Of a stretch of DNA of 64,000 nt, positions 56,840-64,000 are shown in pieces. The notes under the pieces were generated by a model, which worked only from the letters and a program-made list of their open reading frames with translations, was not told where the DNA came from and did no database searches. Source of the stretch: Leptoclinus maculatus (lineage: Eukaryota; Chordata; Actinopteri; Perciformes; Stichaeidae); contig JAVDOI010000006.1 in NCBI GenBank assembly GCA_032191485.1, forward strand, positions 16,567,088-16,631,087, read 5' to 3'. The position numbers and the translations under genes are program-made. Numbering within the stretch: the first letter of the stretch is position 1; every line of letters begins with the position of its first letter.

Positions 56840-57107
56840 ACAGAGATACAGAGATACACGGTTTGACACATGCATGCTGCATTCCTTCGAATGTGCTGCC
56901 CCTTCCCTTTCTCTTTGTGCAGTGAGCAGCAGCAGGGACTACTGTGTACACATATGCAGACCCAGTGTATTATTGGGAGCTTTAACAGAACCCATATCTG
57001 AAAGAAACATTGAAAACGGGGTCATTTTCTCTTTGACAGACCTTTACGGGGAACATCTGAAATCATGAGAAAAAAAGTCACAAAACATCTAAACAAATAG
57101 CCGAAAG

Positions 57108-57399
57108 TAACTGCAACCGACGATTATTGTCATTATCAATTAATATGCTGATTATTTGCTTGATTAATTGAGTAATCATTTGGTCAGTCAAATGCCCGTC
57201 CCAATTTTCCAGAGTTTTGTTTCGTCTGACCAACAGTCCAGAACCAGAAGTTATTAAAATAACAAACGGCAAACTTTCATATTTGGGAACCTAGTTGGTA
57301 TTTTTGCTGGTAAATTGACCTAAACGATTAGAAAACTATCAAAAGAGTTTTTATTGAGTAATTGGTCAGGTCCATAGCACTGATTGTTTCAGCTCTACA
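57108..57399 (-). repeat. teleost 'gcaactaacgattatt' interspersed repeat
   Basis: cgacgattattgtcattatc, aattttccagagttttgttt, gtctgaccaacagtccagaa and gattgtttcagctct follow a well-known teleost repeat of about 300 bp. Confidence 0.75.
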
Positions 57400-58093
57400 C
57401 CAAAGTGATGATTTCACACACATATTTACATACGTTTCCATTCTTTAGGGGAATTCTCTAACATTAGCAATTAATGACATTTTGTTCCCGGAGACTTCCT
57501 AGAAAATAATAAATAGTGAATAACAGACTTGTTTTTCTGACTGATTTCGCTGACCCTTCCTCCGTTTGTGAAGAGAGGCTACACACACACACACACACAT
57601 GTAGTCTACACAGTACATGCTGCAGCTCTGAGTACAGAACACTTCAACATCAACAACACACATCAAGAGCTCTCAGTTATTTATACTGTGGATCCAGATG
57701 TGGCAGGTTCATGTGAATCGATGTAATACGTCAATTCAATACAAACAGTACAAAACCTCAGCCGTACAAAAACAGAGATGGACCTATTATAAGTTGTGAA
57801 AAGACATAGTGCTCTGGGATGATGCATTAAGGAAACACATCTTTCTTAGAAAAGGCTACAAAAACCACTCATCACTGATGTGTCGGGGCCGAACCCGCTC
57901 CTTGAATTGGAGTCAAAGAAGGTGTCGGTACTCTGAACATGTGATTTGTTATCTTTTATCTTACTACAGTACATCCCACGTGAAATTAATTCATTAAAAA
58001 CAAAGAAGAAAGCTGCAAATAGCTGTTTTTGAAATAGTGAAATACAGTCACTTTCCTTTGAAGTTGAAACTATAATGTTCAACGTACGGTTAC

Positions 58094-58300
58094 AGGAATA
58101 GTTGTGGGAAATATACGCTCATCTACTTTCTTTCCGAAAGCGAAATGAGCGAGTCGACGCCACTCTTATTTGTACCTTCACTACAGAGCTAAAGCCAGGA
58201 GTTGATTAGCCTAGCTTAGCATAAAGACTGGAAGCAGGTGCAACACCTAGCGTGGTCTTTTCCCAAAGTAAAAATAAAAAAACACACCTTCTGACACTTC
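58094..58300 (-). repeat. copy of the 'gctaagctaactggct' repeat, inverted
   Basis: aatagttgtgggaaatatac, ctttctttccgaaagcgaaa and gcctagcttagcataaagac are the reverse-orientation arm of the family seen at 10500, 21735 and 24118. Confidence 0.7.
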
Positions 58301-59054
58301 CATAGCTGCGTTACGTTTGTTTAAAATAAGTACTAAAAGATGCCGTCAACAGTTCATCCATCCTTTTGTTATTTGGATTATTTGGTTGTTATGGTTGTAG
58401 TCAGAAGCTTACATGTATGTCACTCTGGGTTCACCAGGGAGGTAAGCGGCACACAACAACCAGTAAGGGTACTCATGGTCATTGTGTCAGTACTTTCCCC
58501 TACGAGGGAACTCTAAAGTCAAAAACGTGTCTAACCTGTTCTGCAGCATGTTAACCTGAACGATCTTACTGCGTACAGGCTAAAACAGAGCGTTGTTTTC
58601 GTGCCATTGTAACTTCAGCAGGACGTTTTTTTTTTTCCTCTCCAGAGTGCGGATGGAGAGTTTGCAGGGTTGCAGTGTGGAGAACGAGGGACAAATTCAT
58701 ATCAAAGCTGGACGTTCGGCATTTCTGCTCCACTGCTGCTGGGGAGCGAGCATCAAAAGGACGGCAAGAAAGAGCTCTTTGAAACGGAGCGACACTGGAG
58801 CCCCTCGCTGGACGGCTGCCAACGCCGCACTGATTGCCTGTGTGTCTGTGTCTGTGTGTGTTTTGAGGAGTCTTTTGTGCAAAATGAAAGAGAAGGAGGG
58901 GGTGAAGGGGGGGGGGGGAAGAGGCCTTATGTAACGTGAATAGCAAACTGAAGCCAACTACTTTACTACACTCCTTCAAGCACGGCTGAGTAATTTGGAT
59001 TTTTATCAGGTTTTTATCAACCTTTGTTGTTGCAATGCAGCAACAGAGTTCTGT

Positions 59055-59325
59055 TGAGGCGAGATGATATACTGCGACTTGTTATACGACATTGTTTATG
59101 ACATTCTATACTATGACTTTTTATACATTTTTTTTATGAAATACAATAATACAACTTATTAGATAGCATTTGTTTTTTACATGACATTTTTTTAAATTTC
59201 ATACCAGTTTAGAGGACTCGCATCTTGAAGATCTGTAAATTTGTGATTTTTCAATACTGCAATAACTAAAAACAATAATCGACAAATCCAAAAACAATGA
59301 AAGTAATTGTTTGTTGCAACTCTAG
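59055..59325. repeat. AT-rich quasi-tandem repeat and repeat tail
   Basis: Irregular repeats of a 'gacattctatactatgac' / 'ttttatacattttt' pattern (59055-59190). Near 59296-59325, aagtaattgtttgttgcaac plus tctag resembles the end of the 'gcaactctag' family. Confidence 0.5.
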
Positions 59326-62300
59326 CTTGATATCGCAACTGGCTGACCCCCACACCACACACACACGTAAACACACACACACACACACACACCATGACAG
59401 CATCTCAAAGGGATTGGCAGCCGCACAATCAACGACAAACATCTTTAACTTTGAAGCAGCCTTATCGCTTCAGGACCTTGAGTCACTGCAGGTTAAAAAG
59501 AGGATTGCTGGATGTCTCATTAAAGTCCTACAGTAAGCTGCATGTAATCATTGTGTGAATGTGTTTGTAATCAGTTGGGCTCCGGCTGATATGACAACTA
59601 TAATCCAGGCTAGTTGTTAAAAACAAGGCTGGGATCTGATCAGATAGAGGAGGTTTTAGCTGGAAGCTTGAAGGCCGTGAAGTGAGCCAACTCTCTGCAG
59701 TCGCTGATTATTGTTCCCCCACAACACATACAGCCGTACATACGAGTGTCTTTTAAGCAGTATTTATCATTCTGCGGGACTGGGTCAAAGTAACGCCACT
59801 CCGACGTCACCGTTTATCTAGGAGCAACTTCTCAGGTGATTTCGATGACATTACCTTTTTTCAGGCAGAAGGATTGTTTGCTTTCCTCGTGGGTTCTGAC
59901 TACTGAGCCCACTTACAGGAATACTTCCTAGATGCGGGTGGCCCCAGCGGGAATCCAGCCTCTAAAGCCGTTCAACCAGGCAGCGCTACACAACCACGGA
60001 TGGGCTTTGATATTAAACACACATCTGCTTTACATATTACGACTGACACCAAAGCACAAAGAGCAAAGTTAAGCTTTCATCACGGAGACTGGCTCCATCT
60101 GATGTGCAATTAGTGGACCACACAGAGTGACGTGGTTTATGGCTGCTGGATACAGCAGTGACTGTGTGCTGCTGGTTGAGAAGAAGAAGAAAAAAAAAAA
60201 AGAAGAAATCCATTTTAACTACGTTTCTGTTTCCTTCTTGTGATTGTTAGTTCATGTGAGTTTTTACAAGGCTGAGGAGACTTGGTGGATTGTGACCCCA
60301 CTGCTCGCGGGACAGATGCGGCGTCGTTTCAGACATGGAAAACGTGCCCTTGATGCCTCCTTCTGTTTGTTAAAGCGAGGGCTTTTTGTCATTTAGAGGT
60401 GTGCAAATTACATAAACATTTCTATTCAGACGTGACAGGACATTTACGGAACGAGACACAGTGCTTGGGGTAGAATTAGGCCAAGCTGCGAGTCGAAAAA
60501 GTACAATAATATGAAAGAAGAGTGTTTTCACTCCCTAATTAATAACTACGTTAGCTCAGGAGAAACTCATTTGTCTTTTTACAGTGAATGTCTCGATACA
60601 TTCTCTCTTCCACTTCATCCATTGGAGAATTTTACTGCTTAATTTATAAAGTCAGACAGTGACAAGCACAGAATGAACAGATTTTTAGTTGACAAGACAT
60701 TAAATTCACATTTCTTTTATCCTGCATGTAAAGTGTGTCGCTGGACATTCACTCATTTATCCATTCAGTTGCCATGAATGAAATAGAGAATATACTGTAA
60801 GGAGGTAGTGTTGTACTGTGTCTTTTGAGCAGCACTGCAAAGGTAAAACATAACTGTAACAAACCGCTGACATGACAAGAATCTCCTCAACAACTTCAAA
60901 TTTGGCTATTTTTTCATCATAATAAATCCTCAGATGAAGAAAACAACAGGAACATGTAATCTCCCCTGCTGCGTATTGACCTACTGCGGCCTTAACAGTT
61001 ATGTGGTAGCATTCAATGCAGATCTTACCAGGTCTGAAAAATGGTCCGTCACATTTACGGTACATTATGAGCACCGTGTCTGAAAATAGCTTGAATCAGC
61101 GCTGCAGTGAATTAAAACGAACACGGAGTCACTGTGTCTGGAGCAAGTCCAGAAACCGTTGATTCTTAATATCACAAATTGACGTTTTGGCAGATAGCTC
61201 TTCTTCTTCATATTCAGTATTAATAAATGTGTCTCAAGAGACACAAGAAATAATGCATAAAAATCATAATAAACAAATGAGGGATCTTAGAAAACCACAG
61301 ATTTTCCATCTAAACCTTCAAAAGCCAAAAACTGTTTGAAGTTGTTCTTTCTAATGTAGGAGTTCCACCTGATCAATCTATCAGCATGTTTGAACATCAG
61401 CACTGAGCAACTTCACAAGTGGTTTCAAGCTATGGAAATTCTTGTTTCCTCTAACAAATGATCTTACATCTGTTAGCCAGGGGGGGTGCATTTAATGATT
61501 AATGTTAATGAGGAGGGGGGGGGTACGTCCCCTTTCATCCCTCCTCATAAGCCCCCCTGAGGGCAGGTTTCACACCCAGAAGAGGGAAGAAGCTTCAACA
61601 AAGCTACAATCAAAGAGAGATGAACTTGTTCGGAAGTCAATATCTAAAGGTGGATACGCTGGTTTAGAACTGTTCTGTGCTCAGAGCAGTTTGGTGGTTG
61701 CAAAACCCTTTTACACTTCAGATCTCATTTCCTTTTACACTTCAGATCTCATCTCCCTTTACATGACCATACAAGTCAAGACAACAAATTGGTTTCTTTC
61801 TACATCTATCTTTTCCTTCACAGCCTCCTGCTTTGTTTTTCCTCTCGTCTCTTTTTCGTTCTTTCCCTCTGCCCTGTCTAACTACAATCCACTCATCATG
61901 GACACGACGTAGGAAACACACTGAACTGGAAATTACCTAAACAAGAAAACAATAGCAGGTATGTGTGTTGACCAAATAACACTGAAATGACCCCATCGGT
62001 ACACCACATACACACTGACAATCCACATGAATCTCCCACACAACACACAACACACACAACTGTGGATTCAGTTCACATAAATAATGTAGTTTGGGTGTAG
62101 CCCCTCTGAGGATTCAGTTCTTCGGTATGGAGGAGTATTCAGTGAACGGCAGCACTTTGACGTACAAAAGACGTGATAAGTTCTACAATCACCTGAGTGA
62201 CGACTGAGGGAACAGCCTTTATCTGGTTTAGCTGGCACCTGAGCCTTCACCGGGGAAAGGGAAGAAAGGAAGAAAGAAAAAACTTTGGACTCGATTCAAA

Positions 62301-62512
62301 CCATGAAAATAAGGTAGATGAAAAAGCGAGAGATTGAGTTTCAGGAGCCCCTTCATACGGCAAACAATCTTTCCATGGAGGTTTCCCTTTTTTTGTGTCC
62401 TCCACTGAGGCACCACCCTTCTAAAGTGAGCACTTTTAATCAGTTCCGTTTATCTGATACCAGCTTTGTGACCAAATACCTGCAAATCCAATAACATTCA
62501 GTCTCAGCTGCA

Positions 62513-62735
62513 TTTTGCTAGTTTTATTATGCTAGCTGTATTATGCTAGTTAGCATATCTGAGGATGCTAACAAAGCTAAACTAAGATGGCACACATGAT
62601 ACTCTAACACGCTAGCGTTATCATTGTTAGCATGTTAGCGTGCTGATGTTAGCTCAAAGCACAGCTGAGCTGAGCTTAAGTACGGCCTCAAAGTGTTGCT
62701 AGCATGGCCGTAGTCTCTTAATGTCGTTTGACTAT
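62513..62735 (+). repeat. teleost 'gttagcatgttagcgtgctg' interspersed repeat
   Basis: tgctagttagcatatctgag, cattgttagcatgttagcgt, gctcaaagcacagctgagct and ttgctagcatggccgtag are the usual blocks of this abundant repeat. Confidence 0.75.
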
Positions 62736-63782
62736 GCTTGTAGGCTACAGCGCAACACATACAGCACATTTATATGATGGTGTTCTGCTTATTACCGAGA
62801 ATAACTCTCAAGTTATTAGAAGGCAGCAGGAGTGAGCTGCCGCAGATACAAAACCATCCCACAACACCCTGTCCAGCTGAAGCAGCGCCTGTCACCAGGG
62901 TTGAAGTGCTGCATATTGTCTAGTAACACATGAGGCTTGTCAAGAGTTTCTGTATGTGGCTCCACAAAACAGCAGATCTCAGTGGTCCATTTCTATCTCA
63001 GTAAGGGTGCAAACATTAGCTGTGTTGGGCCTCCAGGCTCAGCAGATTTACTCATTTATATAATGTCTTTGGCATCCTCCATGTGCCCCGGTGCTGTCAT
63101 CTCTACTGAGCTCTTACAAATATGACATCATGTGTGAGATGGATCTCTGGTTTTTAGTAGTATGTAGATTATTCTGTTCATCTTCTGAAGTGCATGGAGG
63201 CTGTGCAGTAGTCTATTAGTAACTAAAGAAGAGGATATACTGTGAATTTGTATCCAATAGGCATCCATCCATGTGTGTGTGAAGGTTTTAATGCTGCCGT
63301 TAGCACATTAAAACTGACACTTATCTTAAGCCAATATCTGCATCAGGCTGTTAAAATAAGATTTACATGGTACGACATTCAGCCATCTTAGGAAATTAGA
63401 GATTCATAACGTTTTGGGTCATGAGAGGCAGGCAACACGTCTTATTTAAAGTCCCTAATTATTCAGTAGCCTTTCCATTGCTGATCTATTATGGTTCTTG
63501 CACAAATTACAGGAACACTTTGCAAGAAATGTAATTGGTTAAATAAATATCCAGACTTTATCTTGGTCTGGGAAGGCAGTGTGTCATGTTCCTGTAAAAA
63601 TATCAACTAGGATTAAGAGTGTTAAACCCCATTATGTCTTTCAGTAACACACTTAAATGATAACACACACACACGCACACACACACGTACACAGATGCTG
63701 ATGAGTGCATGTGCATACCCACTCTCTAAGCAGAGAAAATGACCTCATGCGGCCCAAACGTAACTGCTGCTGTAGCACGCTG

Positions 63783-63851
63783 CATTCCCAACTACATTCC
63801 TGAATTCCCCTCAGACATTCCTGCACAATGTGGCGGGAATATGCAGCGTGG
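63783..63851. promoter_or_regulatory. cluster of TEAD/MCAT-type motifs
   Basis: CATTCCC (63783-63789), CATTCCT (63795-63801), CATTCCT (63816-63822) and an inverted GGGAATATG (about 63836-63844) occur within 70 bp. This is a possible TEAD-bound enhancer; binding is inference only. Confidence 0.35.
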
Positions 63852-64000
63852 CGGTTTCACTGGCGGAGAGGCGGTTTAAAGTGGAGAGGAAAAAGGTAAA
63901 AGGTCAAATCGCTTACAAAGTCAGGAAAACAACAGAGGCCAGAGTCTCTGTGTCTCAGACTTCCGAGTGCCTCATAGTGAAGGTGAGAGAGGAACAGACT

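Noticed and set aside
58566..58979. Overlapping frames of 113-137 codons on both strands
   Set aside because: Mutually overlapping frames of a locally GC-richer segment with a G12 run; neither shows a domain.
61502..61912. 136-codon frame on the + strand in the atg7 intron
   Set aside because: Contains a local duplication (FYTSDLIS twice) and a hydrophobic end but no recognisable domain or splice context.

Overview
The window is vertebrate nuclear DNA, almost certainly from a ray-finned fish and probably a percomorph. The coding sequence is split into short exons with GT/AG introns. Long CA/GT microsatellites are everywhere. Several interspersed repeats common in teleost genomes are present: hAT-type elements, the 'gctaagctaactggct' family and LINE 3' tails.

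Three genes can be supported. (1) tamm41, + strand, 6220-11058, is complete in 8 coding exons (343 aa). It encodes the mitochondrial CDP-diacylglycerol synthase of the cardiolipin pathway. (2) vgll4, + strand, encodes the TEAD co-repressor vestigial-like 4. It has two alternative first coding exons (16948-17011 and 30748-30829) and four shared exons (36955-37186, 48213-48492, 48807-48924, 49641-49897), giving predicted proteins of 316 and 322 aa. A 4.4-kb 3' UTR runs to about 54.3 kb. (3) atg7, - strand, is represented only by its last coding exon (55603-55635), which encodes the conserved C-terminus of the autophagy E1-like enzyme. The rest of the gene lies to the right of the window. The order tamm41(+) - vgll4(+) - atg7(-) is the same as the human order TAMM41 - VGLL4 - ATG7 on 3p25 (from memory of the human map), so this is a conserved syntenic block. 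vgll4 and atg7 converge tail to tail, with about 200 bp between their predicted poly(A) signals. Whether this is the vgll4a or the vgll4b paralogue cannot be decided here.

Layout: 1-5.9 kb, repeat-rich intergenic DNA with a 1.6-kb hAT element. 5.9-11.8 kb, tamm41 with its promoter and 3' UTR. 11.8-15 kb, intergenic DNA with MITEs and a 20-bp minisatellite. 15-30.2 kb, first vgll4 promoter, exon 1a and a large intron. 30.2-49.9 kb, second promoter, exon 1b and the shared exons, with a nested transposon at 38.9-41.1 kb. 49.9-54.3 kb, vgll4 3' UTR. 54.5-64 kb, atg7 3' UTR, last exon and last intron.

The most unusual structure is at 38860-41096. A 1.48-kb fold-back element has inserted into the BED-finger remnant of a hAT element. 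Its arms are arrays of a 21-bp unit built on a perfect palindrome. Both the inner and the outer insertion have intact target-site duplications. Other points of interest are TEAD-motif pairs next to a vgll4 promoter and at the right edge, an 18-residue serine run in vgll4, simple repeats placed at splice and start sites of vgll4, and a possible divergent first exon opposite tamm41.
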